From Euryodendron excelsum (lineage: Eukaryota > Streptophyta > Magnoliopsida > Ericales > Pentaphylacaceae): 64,000 nucleotides of DNA. Both the position numbers and the translations under genes were made by a program. The notes beneath the pieces were generated by a model that did not search any database, was not told where the DNA came from, and saw only the letters and a program-made list of their open reading frames with translations. Below, in pieces: positions 23,366 through 34,530 of the stretch; positions within the stretch are counted from its first letter, which is position 1, and each line of letters starts with the position of its first letter. The stretch is taken from NCBI GenBank assembly GCA_033060915.1, contig CM065387.1, forward strand, positions 31,537,501-31,601,500. Reading direction: 5' to 3'.

Positions 23366-24519
23366 AGAATTTTTCATAAAATCATAAGTTTCTCACATGA
23401 ATGACACTTTTCTAAGTGTTTCCTAAAAGTTTTTCACATGAAATTATGAATTTTCTATATAAAAATCATAAGATTTTTACATAAAATCATAGTTTTTAAA
23501 AGCAATCTTTCAAATTTTGTACATAAAATGATACTTTCCAAACCTTCTAAAACCATAGGTTCAAAACCCTAGTTGAAAACCTCTTGAAAACCACTAGGTT
23601 CAAAACCCTAGTTGAAAACCACCTTTGAAAAGCATTAGGTTGCCAAAACCCTAGTTTCTCTCTCTAGGTTTCCAAAACCCTAATTTCTCTCTCTAGGTTC
23701 CAAGACTTTAGTTTCTTTTTCTAGGTTTCCAAACCCCTATGTTAACCTTAGGTCAACCTAAACCTAGTTAATAAACTTTTGGTCAACTTAATTCTAGTTA
23801 ACAAACCTAGCCTAAGTTGTCCAACCACAAGCCTCGATCCTAAGTCTTAAATTCAAAAAACCATTTTCACACGTGGTTCCCAACAGTTTCACTTTCTTGA
23901 GTATTAAAAAATCATGTTGATATACTTTTGAACTTGTCTTAACCAACAATGGCTAGATGCTTGCATTTTCATAAACTACTTTCCAAAATATTCTCTAAAA
24001 ATTCACAATCCTAAAGATGATCCTAACCTCTCATGGTAGGGTTTCCAAAGGAACATAATATATTAAATGAACCCTTTATGGTTGATATTAGGGTTATATA
24101 TCCCTAATATTTTCAAAATATTTTTCAAAAACAAATTTCAATATCCACATTCTTGGGATAATCTTTCAATGTCCGTCATTCTTCCTATTTGTAAAATTCA
24201 ATTATTTTTTTTTACTATTTTAGGAGAAATTCAAAATATCACAAATATAATTATTATTTTAACCAAATATTTTATTGTGCTACCTTTAGGAGTAGTCTTC
24301 CCTTGAATCATAAATATAAAGCATCAATAATTTTCCTTATATAACCCCTATCAAAATTGTCATGACAAACCTAAAAGTAGTGATATGACATCCAAACGAA
24401 AACATTGCAATGGAGAAAATTTTAGCATGTTGTGTTGCACACAATTGTAACAATTAAACACTTTCTTGCATCAATAATATGAACAATAAAATGCATTTTC
24501 AAAAGGTGTCTTGATAAAA

Positions 24520-24658
24520 TTAGATAATATATATACATAATATATTTTGTAATTATACTAATATAAATTATATATTAATATATAATATATGTATGTTATA
24601 TGGACAATTATAAAATAAATAATATATTGTTATATGTTATGTATACTACATAAAGGTT
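24520..24658 (+). repeat. AT-rich (TATA)n-like stretch
   Basis: Low-complexity TA-rich sequence directly before the copia insertion. No function can be assigned. Confidence 0.8.
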
Positions 24659-24663
24659 ATAAA
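24659..24663. repeat. Target site duplication of the copia element, left
   Basis: ATAAA here and ATAAA at 34526-34530 flank the element exactly, as expected for a 5-bp integrase stagger. Confidence 0.95.
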
Positions 24664-25935
24664 TGTTGACTCAAGGTTGATCCCCATGTTGATTTTGATG
24701 ATAACAAAACCATGTGGTTGTTATCTAATGATTTCACTTGAGTGTGCAGATTAGACTATAATCATTTGATAACAAGAAAATAATTGAGTTGATCGGTTGA
24801 GTATCCAACAAGAAGATTACTTAGGTAATCTTATTCTTGAAGAGATTGAAGATGCTCAAGGAGTTCAACAAGTATTCAAAAGAAGGATGCAAGTGACTGA
24901 AGATCTTATGATGATTCAAGAAGTTATTCAAAGAAGCAAAGCACTCAAGCAAGATTATTTGAAGAGTATTCAAGTTGACATGGAATCAATTCTTGAAGAC
25001 TAAAGTACAAATTTGAAGTGCAAATACAACAAAGGATTTCAAGTAGACTTGAAGACCGAAGAGCTGGCACCATACAAATATAGTTTACACTTCACTATGA
25101 AGACCCTCGATCCTCATGGCCATATCAAGTCCACTATATCATCATGCATGCTATGAACTTCTAAATTGGTTGATTTTTCTACTCTAAATCTAGAAAATGC
25201 ATTGAGGCATAAAGCATAAAAGAAATGGGGAGCAACAAGTTGAAGCTTGTCAAGTAACAGTGGAGAACTTGTCACATTGAAGATATTGAAGAACTTGTGG
25301 TGAGAAGCTTGTCATGAAACAATGAAGACAAGAAGTATGATGAGTTGATATATTCAGCAATCTCATGGTTACAACTTCATTTAGATGACTCTTACAAGAT
25401 ATGGAAGCTCACCTTGAAGATTTGAAGATGTCTTGCAAGAATGGAAGAAGAAGAGACTCACTTAAAGATACGGAAGCTTTCTTAGAAGTTTTGAAGATGT
25501 CTTGAAAGTATTGATAAGAAATCACAAGAGTTGGAAGCTTCATTGAAGATTATGTTGAAGTCTTGAATTGATGGAAGAAGTTATATTGATTAAAGAATCC
25601 TAGAAGAAATCAATTTGATGAAGATCAAGTAAAGAGATTGAAGATATTCAATAAGCATGAAAGATCAATTGAAGAAAAGAGATCTCAAGTCTTGGAAGCT
25701 CTCTTGAAGATTTTGAAGAAGACTTAGATCAATGGAAGAAGTGATGTTGATTGAAGAACTCTAAATATAATCAAAAGTGTATTGATTTTATCTTGAAGAG
25801 TTGAAGATGTTCTTGAAGTCAACATACCTTGAAGAAGTCTTTTCAAGCCTTAAAAACCTTATTTGGATGATCCTTAAAGAGCTTGAAGATATTGAAGAAG
25901 ATTGAAGAAGTATTGCAAAAGTTAAGGATTTTCCT

Positions 25936-26190
25936 AAAAAGAGTCGACCCCTCAAGAAAAAGAGTCGACTCATTCGAACAGAGGCTGAAAATTTTGGTGG
26001 AACATCAAAAGAGTCGACCCCTAGCATAAAAGAGTCGACTCATTCCAACAGAGAGTTGATTGTGCAGTTTTAGACCAAAAGAGTCGACCCCTGGACCAAA
26101 AGAGTCGACTCATTTGGGCAGAACCTTCAAAAAATCTGCTGCAACACAAAAAGAGTCGACCCCTGCAGCAAAAGAGTCGACTCATTTAAG
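25936..26190 (+). promoter_or_regulatory. Four ~70-bp GTCGAC palindrome repeats upstream of TATA
   Basis: Each unit pairs AGAGTCGACCCCT with AGAGTCGACTCATT. The perfect palindrome GAGTCGACTC begins at 25962, 26032, 26102 and 26174. The array ends about 90 bp before the TATA box. Palindromes in this position are reported for maize Sirevirus LTRs, with a different sequence. Confidence 0.85.
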
Positions 26191-26280
26191 GTAACGGCTA
26201 GTTTTTTGAACGTTATACTCCGCCGTTTTCGTATCAAATGGTCTCCCATCCATCTCCAACGGCTATAATCAACTCAAGGC

Positions 26281-26288
26281 TATATATA
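26281..26288 (+). promoter_or_regulatory. TATA box of copia 5' LTR
   Basis: TATATATA followed by CAAGATCCCC. The 3' LTR has the same box at 33753. Confidence 0.75.
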
Positions 26289-26504
26289 CAAGATCCCCAA
26301 CACATATATGATGATGAAGAACAAGAAGAACATGAGAAGAACTCAAGATTAAGTGCTACAAAGTGATATTTCATCTTCCACATCTTATACTCTGTTTTTA
26401 TTCTTTTGGGGGGTTCTTGAGTGAGCTGAAAATTTGTTTATCCACTCTTTGAGAGAGAGTTATTCATTGTACAACCTTCATCTATTATTGGGTTGGTTTG
26501 TAAA

Positions 26505-26690
26505 CTTGTGAGTTTGGGTGTTCTTGAGAAAAACACTTGTGAGTTTGAGTGTTCTTGAGAAAAACACTTGTGAGTTTGGGTGTAGCTTGGGAAAAACACT
26601 TGGAAAGTTTGAGTGAAGCTTGGACAAAATCACTCGTAAGTTTGAGAGAAGCTTGGACAAAATCTCTTGGGTTTTGAGAGCTTGGGGAAG
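26505..26690 (+). repeat. ~38-bp tandem repeats in copia LTR R/U5
   Basis: About five units of the type CTTGTGAGTTTG, GGTGTTCTTGAGAAAAACA, drifting to AGCTTGGACAAAATC. The same array is in the 3' LTR (about 33975-34160) and reversed in the solo LTR. Confidence 0.8.
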
Positions 26691-27054
26691 AGCTCTTGTA
26701 AAAGTGAGCTAGGCACTTGGAGAAAAACTAGCAGCTGTGTAAGGAAAGTTTACATAGTGGAATACCTTCGAGAGGATCGAGGAAGAGAGGACGTAGGCAA
26801 GGTTTGGCCGAACCTCTATAAATCTGGTGTTCTTCATCTCTTTGCACATATTACTTCCTTGCATTACATCTTAGTATTTGTTTGCTAGTTTGACTGCTCA
26901 CTGTTTGTATTGCATTCTATTGTCTGTTTGTTTGAGTTATACTTTGATTAGTCATTGTTATATTACTCAATCAATTTTTAGTTGCATTGTTTGGTATAAA
27001 TTCTATAAAACCCAACTCACCCCCCCTCTTGGGTTGCCTACTTGGGCCAACAAT

Positions 27055-27066
27055 TGGTATCAGAGC
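27055..27066 (+). promoter_or_regulatory. Primer-binding site, initiator Met-tRNA type
   Basis: TGGTATCAGAGC starts two bases after the 5' LTR. It is complementary to the 3' end of plant initiator methionine tRNA and typical of copia elements. Confidence 0.92.
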
Positions 27067-27108
27067 TAGTGCTCTATTTTAAAGGCTTAACATCCTTAGA
27101 GTTGATCC

Positions 27109-28179
27109 ATGGCAACCATATTTGGAAGCTCTCTCGGTGAGGGACAATCTACTAGTAGACCACCTTTGTTCAATGGAACAAATTATAACTATTGGAAAAA
27201 TAGAATGAAAATTTACATACAATCTGTGAATTATGAGTTATGGAGGATTATTTTAAATGGTCCCAAAGTCCCTACGAAAATAATAGAAACAATAACTGTT
27301 ATCAAACCAGAAAATGAATGGAATGAATCTGATTTAAGGATTATGCAGCTGAATGCTAAAGCCATGAATTTATTGTATTGTGCATTAGACCCAAATGAAT
27401 TTAATAGGATATCTTCTTGTGAATCTGCCAAAGAAATTTGGGATAGATTAGAGATTACTCATGAAGGTACCAACCAAGTTAAAGAATCGAAAATTAACAT
27501 TCTTGTACATAATTATGAAATGTTTAGAATGTTATCAGGAGAGTCCATTACTGAAATGTTTACAAGATTTACTGATGTTATTAATGGATTGAAATCTCTT
27601 GGAAAGGTTTATTCTAATAGTGAACAGGTAAGGAAAATACTCAGATCATTGCCCAGAAATTGGGAAGCCAAGGTGACTGCAATTCAGGAAGCAAAAAAAA
27701 ATCTGGACACCTTGCCACTTGAGGAATTACTTGGTTCACTCATGACATATGAGCTAACCCAAGTTCAGAATATTCAAGAAGATGATGAAAAGAAGAAAAG
27801 AGTTATTGCTTTCAAATCCACAACTTCAGAAAATGAATCTGATAGTGATGAAGAAAATGAAGAAGAACTTGTTGTGCTTACAAGGAAGTTCAAGAAATTC
27901 TTGAAAAGAAAATGGAGAGGAGAAAAGAAGCACGAACCTAAAGGAGATTCCAGAAAGAATGACTCTTCCATCATTTGCTTTGAATGCAAAAGGCCTGGAC
28001 ACATCAAACCTGAATGTCCACACCTTGAAAAGAGATGGAAGAAAGCCAAAAGAGCAAAAGCACTGGCTGCAACATGGAGTGACGCTGAAAGCTCCAGCTC
28101 GGATGAGGAATCTGAAATTGAAGCAGTGGCCAATTTATGTCTAATGGCTCATGGATATGAGAAGAAGAAAATGAGGTAA
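27109..28179 (+). CDS. Copia gag polyprotein, N-terminal part
   Basis: A 356-codon frame encodes a gag nucleocapsid protein that packages element RNA in cytoplasmic particles. The N-terminus (residues about 20-50, LFNGTNYNYWKNRM) is the DUF4219-type entry to gag. Residues about 60-235 look like a UBN2 gag domain (LGSLMTYEL near the end). An acidic stretch (240-255) follows, then a CX2CX4HX4C zinc knuckle starting at Cys290, and a Ser/Glu-rich tail. The ATG is the first after the PBS, 43 bp downstream. The frame breaks near 28160-28180, within GAGAAGAAGAAAATGAGG. The reading continues in another frame at 28180-28694, so a 1-bp-type indel has split gag. Confidence 0.92.
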   Translation: MATIFGSSLGEGQSTSRPPLFNGTNYNYWKNRMKIYIQSVNYELWRIILNGPKVPTKIIETITVIKPENEWNESDLRIMQLNAKAMNLLYCALDPNEFNRISSCESAKEIWDRLEITHEGTNQVKESKINILVHNYEMFRMLSGESITEMFTRFTDVINGLKSLGKVYSNSEQVRKILRSLPRNWEAKVTAIQEAKKNLDTLPLEELLGSLMTYELTQVQNIQEDDEKKKRVIAFKSTTSENESDSDEENEEELVVLTRKFKKFLKRKWRGEKKHEPKGDSRKNDSSIICFECKRPGHIKPECPHLEKRWKKAKRAKALAATWSDAESSSSDEESEIEAVANLCLMAHGYEKKKMR

Positions 28180-28694
28180 CAAATTCTGATTTTACTTTTG
28201 ATGAATTACAAGACGCATTTGATGATTTGCTTACTGAATTTAGGAAGTCTGGTATAAAGAATAGTATGCTTAAAAAGATGATTGCTTCTATTACAAAAGA
28301 AAATGAGGATTTACAATCTGCAAATGATCTTTTGAAGAAGGAAAACCCTGTTTTGAAAGAAAAAGTAAAAGACTTAGAAAAATCTCTTGCAAAGTGTGTT
28401 GATGGGAAAGAAAATCTTAATGCTATGCTTGGTAAACAAAAGTGCTCTCTTGACAAGGCTGGAATAGGTTATAATCCTTTCAAGAAGAAAAAGACTTTCA
28501 AACATCATTTCGAGGCCCCCTTGAGAAAATCTCAGATTACTTGTTTTTATTGCCATAAGAAAGGTCATATTGCAAATCAATGTTTTGCAATGCAAAAATC
28601 ATATGCGCATAAAAAGATTTTGGTTCCAAAAGGAACATTGAATACTAACCCCCAAGGACCCAAGATGATATGGGTACCAAAGAACAAAACTTGA
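28180..28694 (+). pseudogene. Copia gag, C-terminal part (frameshifted)
   Basis: This continues gag in a shifted frame: an acidic linker, a coiled coil rich in Lys, Glu and Leu (about 28260-28400), and a second CX2CX4HX4C zinc knuckle with its first Cys at 28542. The frame closes at a TGA at 28692-28694. Two zinc knuckles separated by a coiled coil fit the long gag of Sirevirus-type elements. With the upstream part it would give about 530 residues. Whether this copy expresses both parts, by frameshifting or not at all, cannot be said. Confidence 0.8.
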
Positions 28695-28739
28695 ATTGTT
28701 CTCATTGTAGGTTTACCTACAATTCAATCCTAAGTCAAG

Positions 28740-29070
28740 AAGAATTGTTGGCATTTGGAAGCTGGCTTCTCAAAGTATATAACTGGAAGAAATTCTTGTA
28801 AAATCAAAGTCACGTGCATTAGAGATCTACTCAAAAGATTTGATGTGAGAAACTCAAATATATTAAGCAATCCTATAGCTACATCAACCAAGTTGGATGG
28901 TGATGATCAAGGTACTCCTCTTAATACTAAACTTTATAGAAGCATGATAGGATCCTTGTTATAACTCACTGCTAGCTGAACATATATCATGTTTAATATG
29001 TGTATATATGCAAGAATTCTTGTCATTCCTAAAGAATCACACATATTGACTGTTAAGAGTATTGAACATG
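28740..29070 (+). pseudogene. Pol remnant: protease site joined to RT C-terminus
   Basis: The frame shows a decayed protease active-site region (HLEAGFSKYITG, where the family has an Asp-Ser-Gly type motif), joined within about 10 residues to the RT C-terminal region (RDLLKRFDVRNSN, then KLYRSMIGSLL). The latter ends in two stops but stays recognisable up to about 29060. Integrase and the catalytic part of RT are absent, which implies a deletion of several kb. The protease aspartate position is changed. Non-functional. Confidence 0.8.
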
Positions 29071-29651
29071 TGTAATCCTCTAATTTGATTGATTTTGATG
29101 ATATATATTTGCTGTGTATTTCATGTTGAGCATGTGCAATCCATTATCTTGAATGCTTAGATGTTTATACATGCTTGATAAATGCATATGAAATTGATTA
29201 CAAACTTGTTTGATGCATTTCATAATTTTTAAAATCACATCTCTGCATTTTTGGAGGAAAAGAGTCGACTCATGCCTTCAAAGAGTCGACCCTTGGATTC
29301 TGGAATTAGCCCCAGAAGTCTTCTGTTGAAAAGAGTCAACTCCTCTTGTCAAATGAGTCGACTCCTGTTGACAGATAACTCAGAAAGCTTTTTAAGCAGA
29401 AAATGAGTCAACCCCTTGAACCTTGGCATATTCATAAATGTGTTTGAATCTTATTTGCATCAATCATGTGCATACATTATGCATGGATTTCAAACCTCAT
29501 TGTTAACTAATCTTTATCAGTTACATTTCCAAACACCAAGAATGACTTTTGCCTCTCATTCTACCTATTCAAATTTTCAAAACTAACCCTTGTCTACCCA
29601 AACCTCTCACAAAGAAGAAAGGAGTCAAGAAGAAAATATGAATATGGAATT
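29071..29651 (+). other. Non-coding spacer with GTCGAC motifs
   Basis: At 29260-29415 five diverged copies of AGAGTCGACTCAT / AGAGTCGACCC occur inside the internal region, outside the LTR array. The rest is AT-rich with no ORF. It lies before the extra ORF. Confidence 0.6.
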
Positions 29652-30716
29652 ATGAGATATTGTGCACCAGAAATGAGAAGCAAGAAAAAGAAAAGGAAAG
29701 ATGAATCCTCTCAAATGACAAAGAAACATTGTTGAAAAACAAAAGGATGATTGACTGGAAAATAATCTTTATTTTGAGAAGATATCTGCAAAGGAAAGGT
29801 ATGAACTCGAAATACTTCTCTAGAAAAGTTATCAAAGGAAGATGGATTGAATTTGATTATACTTATGATGTTGAACTATTCTTCAAGCGGGCTTATCTAT
29901 TTGAGACCAAGATCACTTTGACAACATATATAGTGATTCATATGGCTGAAACTGAGAAGATCTTGTTTGCATTATGAAATGATCTTGACCAAAATTCTTT
30001 AAAGTGGATTTAAAAGAGTAAGCAAAGAAGAAGGTGATCAGTCTACTCTAAAGAGAATGAGATACCAGGTGATTGAAGGAATACATGTTTGGTTTTTGAA
30101 GCAAGACTTGGATATCATTCTGAGGGGGAGGATACTCCCATCAAGAGAAACTTCTGAAGCAAGAAGAAGAAATTTCAAGAGTTCCAAAGCAAATTCGTTT
30201 CATAATGGAAATTTCAAACAGGGCTGGACCTTCTGGAACTTGTGGAACTGCAAGGCAGTTATATGAAATGGTTTTCAACACTGGACATGGGCAATATGAT
30301 GTGTTGATGAATATGATGAGAGAACGTCAAGAAGATATGTTCACAAAAATCAACACAAAGGTGGACAATGGAGAGTCTAAATTGATGAGCTTGGAGAAGA
30401 AAGTGAAAGAGGATGTTTTGTAGATCACCACTGAGCATATTGGGAAGCATATTACCTTGATTCTTGGAGATAACTACAAAACTCTTTACTTTGCAACAGC
30501 AGCAACAAAAACAGAGGACAATCTTCTCTGCCTCCACCAGAAAATTTTGAAGAGTCTGTTAATCTAGCACAACAAGCCAAACAACCTCCTGTTGACAAAC
30601 ACCCTCCTGGTGAAAAACAACCAGCAGTCCCTCCTATCAAGCAATATTCTTTCAGGCCTAAAATTTCAACCTCCACATTCTCCAATACCCCTGAAAACCC
30701 AGCAGACATAACATAG
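29652..30716 (+). pseudogene. Extra ORF downstream of pol (Sirevirus env-like position)
   Basis: A broken coding region in three frames. ATG at 29652 begins a short basic N-terminus with KKKKRK. A second frame (29729-29977) contains FSRKVIKGRWIEFDYTYD, resembling the conserved block of plant-transposon-associated proteins. A third (30205-30423) gives a probable coiled coil (MMRERQEDMFTKINTKVD). A last frame encodes a Pro-rich tail ending at TAG 30714-30716. Some Sireviruses carry an extra, env-like ORF here. I do not claim envelope function: no signal peptide or membrane segment is visible. At least three frame breaks or stops disable it. Confidence 0.45.
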
Positions 30717-31289
30717 TTTCTTTCACCAAAATTTGCATGAGCATACATCATCATCATACATTTGCATATTTTGAATGATGGTAACTCATTTTGCATATCT
30801 TTATATGGATGCCTACTCTACGAAGGTTTAACTATCTTAAACCAAGAATCTTAACTTCCAAACTCTCCAAAGATCCAATTGATATAACCTAACCCCCATT
30901 TGCATGATTTTGCATTAGCATTACATTGCTACATTTTAAATTTTCTGATTACATGGGTTGTGATCTCAATGGAAAATTATTTTGATTTGTGATTGCTAAA
31001 TGACTATCATTCATTTTGAATATTTTACATACTGTATATATTTGACGCTTAATGCTTATAACCTGTTTTGGATATTTTGAATGCTTGCTAGAATAGTTTG
31101 AATAACTATCATTCTACTTGATTTTGATGGATTAATATCTTAAGTATTTGAATGAACTTTCTATGTTATTTGGTTGCTGATACACTCTCAAGAATTATCA
31201 TTCCATCTTAATACTTTTGTTGTTATACCTATCTATATTCCTTATTTATTACTCTCTTTGATGATTTAACAAAAAGAGAGAGAATATTC

Positions 31290-32136
31290 TCAAAAGAACA
31301 AAAAGGGGATAGAACACTCCTTAATACTCACTCCTTAATGTATTGCTGAGTATAATTGACATGCAACACATATTACTCTTTAGTTTTCATTATCTATTAC
31401 TAAAATGATTGCAAATGAGTTATATTGCAATGAGGCATCATTTGCAAAAGAAAAGGGGAGCATTGGTTTGATGCGAAAGGGGAAGCATGAATCTTCTAAG
31501 CTTCCAAGTACCAACATGCCCTGACCATCTGAGTTCAAGTTTGCTTTGCCCTGAATCTAAAACATAATCTGGAGCATATGTTTGGTAAGAAAGGGGGAGC
31601 AAGAGCATGACTATTTTGTATACTCTGAATCTGTTGAAAACTACTCTAACACACATAGTACAAAAGCATGGAGGAGCAAATAATTGGTATGAAACTCTCA
31701 CTTTCTCTATATTTTTCTGATGTTGCACATCACTTGGCTTATTTGATTTTGAGCATATTGTTTAAATTCATAAAGTTTTCTTTGTATGCCATAGCAAAGA
31801 GAAATACTTTATTAAGGGGGAGAGATAATCTTTTTGAAAACAGGGGAGAAATATTTATGTAAATGATGTTATATCTTCCATAGGGGGAGAAATATATTTT
31901 TTTTAAGAGAAAATCTGGAATATATATGAATGTTTTCTACTCTACATTTGCATTCTATTTCTTTACTAGTCCTTTTTGATTGAATGACAAAAAGGGGGAG
32001 AAACACTCTATGAAAAATATATGAAAATGTGAATGAAAGATTATGTAAAGAGTATTCTGATTCTGATATGCTTCAAGATTATTAAGCTTAATTGCATATA
32101 CTTTTAAGGTTTTGTCATCATCAAAAAGGGGGAGAT
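31290..32136 (+). promoter_or_regulatory. Multiple polypurine tracts, the last being the functional one
   Basis: Polypurine-like runs such as AAAAGGGGATAG, AAAAGGGGAGC, AAAGGGGGAGC, AAGGGGGAGAG and AAAAAGGGGGAGAAAC recur about eight times between 31290 and 31995. The tract touching the 3' LTR is AAAAAGGGGGAGAT at 32123-32136. Repeated tracts of this kind are a described Sirevirus trait. Confidence 0.8.
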
Positions 32137-34525
32137 TGTTGACTCAAGGTTGATCCCCATGTTGATTTTGATGATAACAAAACCATGTGGTTGTTATCTA
32201 ATGATTTCACTTGAGTGTGCAGATTAGACTATAATCATTTGATAACAAGAAAATAATTGAGTTGATCGGTTGAGTATCCAACAAGAAGATTACTTAGGTA
32301 ATCTTATTCTTGAAGAGATTGAAGATGCTCAAGGAGTTCAACAAGTATTCAAAAGAAGGATGCAAGTGACTGAAGATCTTATGATGATTCAAGAAGTTAT
32401 TCAAAGAAGCAAAGCACTCAAGCAAGATTATTTGAAGAGTATTCAAGTTGACATGGAATCAATTCTTGAAGACTAAAGTACAAATTTGAAGTGCAAATAC
32501 AACAAAGGATTTCAAGTAGACTTGAAGACCGAAGAGCTGGCACCATACAAATATAGTTTACACTTCACTATGAAGACCCTCGATCCTCATGGCCATATCA
32601 AGTCCACTATATCATCATGCATGCTATGAACTTCTAAATTGGTTGATTTTTCTACTCTAAATCTAGAAAATGCATTGAGGCATAAAGCATAAAAGAAATG
32701 GGGAGCAACAAGTTGAAGCTTGTCAAGTAACAGTGGAGAACTTGTCACATTGAAGATATTGAAGAACTTGTGGTGAGAAGCTTGTCATGAAACAATGAAG
32801 ACAAGAAGTATGATGAGTTGATATATTCAGCAATCTCATGGTTACAACTTCATTTAGATGACTCTTACAAGATATGGAAGCTCACCTTGAAGATTTGAAG
32901 ATGTCTTGCAAGAATGGAAGAAGAAGAGACTCACTTAAAGATACGGAAGCTTTCTTAGAAGTTTTGAAGATGTCTTGAAAGTATTGATAAGAAATCACAA
33001 GAGTTGGAAGCTTCATTGAAGATTATGTTGAAGTCTTGAATTGATGGAAGAAGTTATATTGATTAAAGAATCCTAGAAGAAATCAATTTGATGAAGATCA
33101 AGTAAAGAGATTGAAGATGTTCAATAAGCATGAAAGATCAATTGAAGAAAAGAGATCTCAAGTCTTGGAAGCTCTCTTGAAGATTTTGAAGAAGACTTAG
33201 ATCAATGGAAGAAGTGATGTTGATTGAAGAACTCTAAATATAATCAAAAGTGTATTGATTTTATCTTGAAGAGTTGAAGATGTTCTTGAAGTCAACATAC
33301 CTTGAAGAAGTCTTTTCAAGCCTTAAAAACCTTATTTGGATGATCCTTAAAGAGCTTGAAGATATTGAAGAAGATTGAAGAAGTATTGCAAAAGTTAAGG
33401 ATTTTCCTAAAAAGAGTCGACCCCTCAAGAAAAAGAGTCGACTCATTCGAACAGAGGCTGAAAATTTTGGTGGAACATCAAAAGAGTCGACCCCTAGCAT
33501 AAAAGAGTCGACTCATTCCAACAGAGAGTTGATTGTGCAGTTTTAGACCAAAAGAGTCGACCCCTGGACCAAAAGAGTCGACTCATTTGGGCAGAACCTT
33601 CAAAAATCTGCTGCAACACAAAAAGAGTCGACCCCTGCAGCAAAAGAGTCGACTCATTTAAGGTAACGGCTAGTTTTTTGAACGTTATACTCCGCCGTTT
33701 TCGTATCAAATGGTCTCCCATCCATCTCCAACGGCTATAATCAACTCAAGGCTATATATACAAGATCCCCAACACATATATGATGATGAAGAACAAGAAG
33801 AACATGAGAAGAACTCAAGATTAAGTGCTACAAAGTGATATTTCATCTTCCACATCTTATACTCTGTTTTTTATTCTTTTGGGGGGTTCTTGAGTGAGCT
33901 GAAAATTTGTTTATCCACTCTTTGAGAGAGAGTTATTCATTGTACAACCTTCATCTATTATTGGGTTGGTTTGTAAACTTGTGAGTTTGGGTGTTCTTGA
34001 GAAAAACACTTGTGAGTTTGAGTGTTCTTGAGAAAAACACTTGTGAGTTTGGGTGTAGCTTGGGAAAAACACTTGGAAAGTTTGAGTGAAGCTTGGACAA
34101 AATCACTCGTAAGTTTGAGAGAAGCTTGGACAAAATCTCTTGGGTTTTGAGAGCTTGGGGAAGAGCTCTTGTAAAAGTGAGCTAGGCACTTGGAGAAAAA
34201 CTAGCAGCTGTGTAAGGAAAGTTTACATAGTGGAATACCTTCGAGAGGATCGAGGAAGAGAGGACGTAGGCAAGGTTTGGCCGAACCTCTATAAATCTGG
34301 TGTTCTTCATCTCTTTGCACATATTACTTCCTTGCATTACATCTTAGTATTTGTTTGCTAGTTTGACTGCTCACTGTTTGTATTGCATTCTATTGTCTGT
34401 TTGTTTGAGTTATACTTTGATTAGTCATTGTTATATTACTCAATCAATTTTTAGTTGCATTGTTTGGTATAAATTCTATAAAACCCAATTCACCCCCCCT
34501 CTTGGGTTGCCTACTTGGGCCAACA
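32137..34525 (+). repeat. 3' LTR of the copia element
   Basis: 2389 bp, TGTTGACTC..GGGCCAACA, nearly identical to the 5' LTR. Palindrome array at 33411-33663; TATA at 33753. It has one A fewer at about 33603 and one T more at about 33866 than the 5' copy. Right target duplication ATAAA at 34526-34530. Confidence 0.95.
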
Positions 34526-34530
34526 ATAAA

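Larger units (their letters stand above)
22421..24663 (+). mobile_element. E-family LTR-like sequence
   Basis: A third LTR-like family with TATAAATAG at 22485-22493 and a leader beginning near ACAATGGCTAAACTC. It has a donor-like AAAG/GTAGAC at 22658, tandem repeats, and an A/T-rich end into which the copia element inserted. The promoter segment matches 50230-50330. No ORF with recognisable similarity. Outer boundaries are uncertain. Confidence 0.5.
24664..27052 (+). repeat. 5' LTR of the copia element
   Basis: Begins TGTTGACTCAAGG and ends GGGCCAACA. U3 includes a small open frame (24797-25003) also present in the other copies and probably not a gene. It carries a palindrome array (25936-26190), TATATATA (26281-26288) and 38-bp repeats in R/U5. 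It is followed at once by the primer-binding site. Confidence 0.95.
24664..34525 (+). mobile_element. Complete, young, pol-deleted copia (Sirevirus-like) element
   Basis: Two 2389-bp LTRs bound a 5084-bp internal region with PBS, gag, a short protease/RT remnant, a downstream extra ORF and repeated polypurine-like tracts. By eye the LTRs differ at only two substitutions (25647 vs 33119 region; 27016 vs 34489 region) plus two 1-bp homopolymer indels. Integrase and most of RT are missing, so any movement must have used another element's enzymes. Multiple polypurine tracts, an extra ORF after pol and palindromes upstream of TATA are known Sirevirus traits. Confidence 0.93.

Noticed and set aside
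24797..25003. 68-codon frame in the copia LTR, present in all copies
   Set aside because: It lies in U3 upstream of TATA, has no recognisable domain and is preserved as part of nearly identical LTRs; protein function cannot be supported.
29652..30716. A functional retroviral envelope gene
   Set aside because: No signal peptide or membrane segment is visible and the frame is broken several times; only the position matches the env-like ORF of some Sireviruses.
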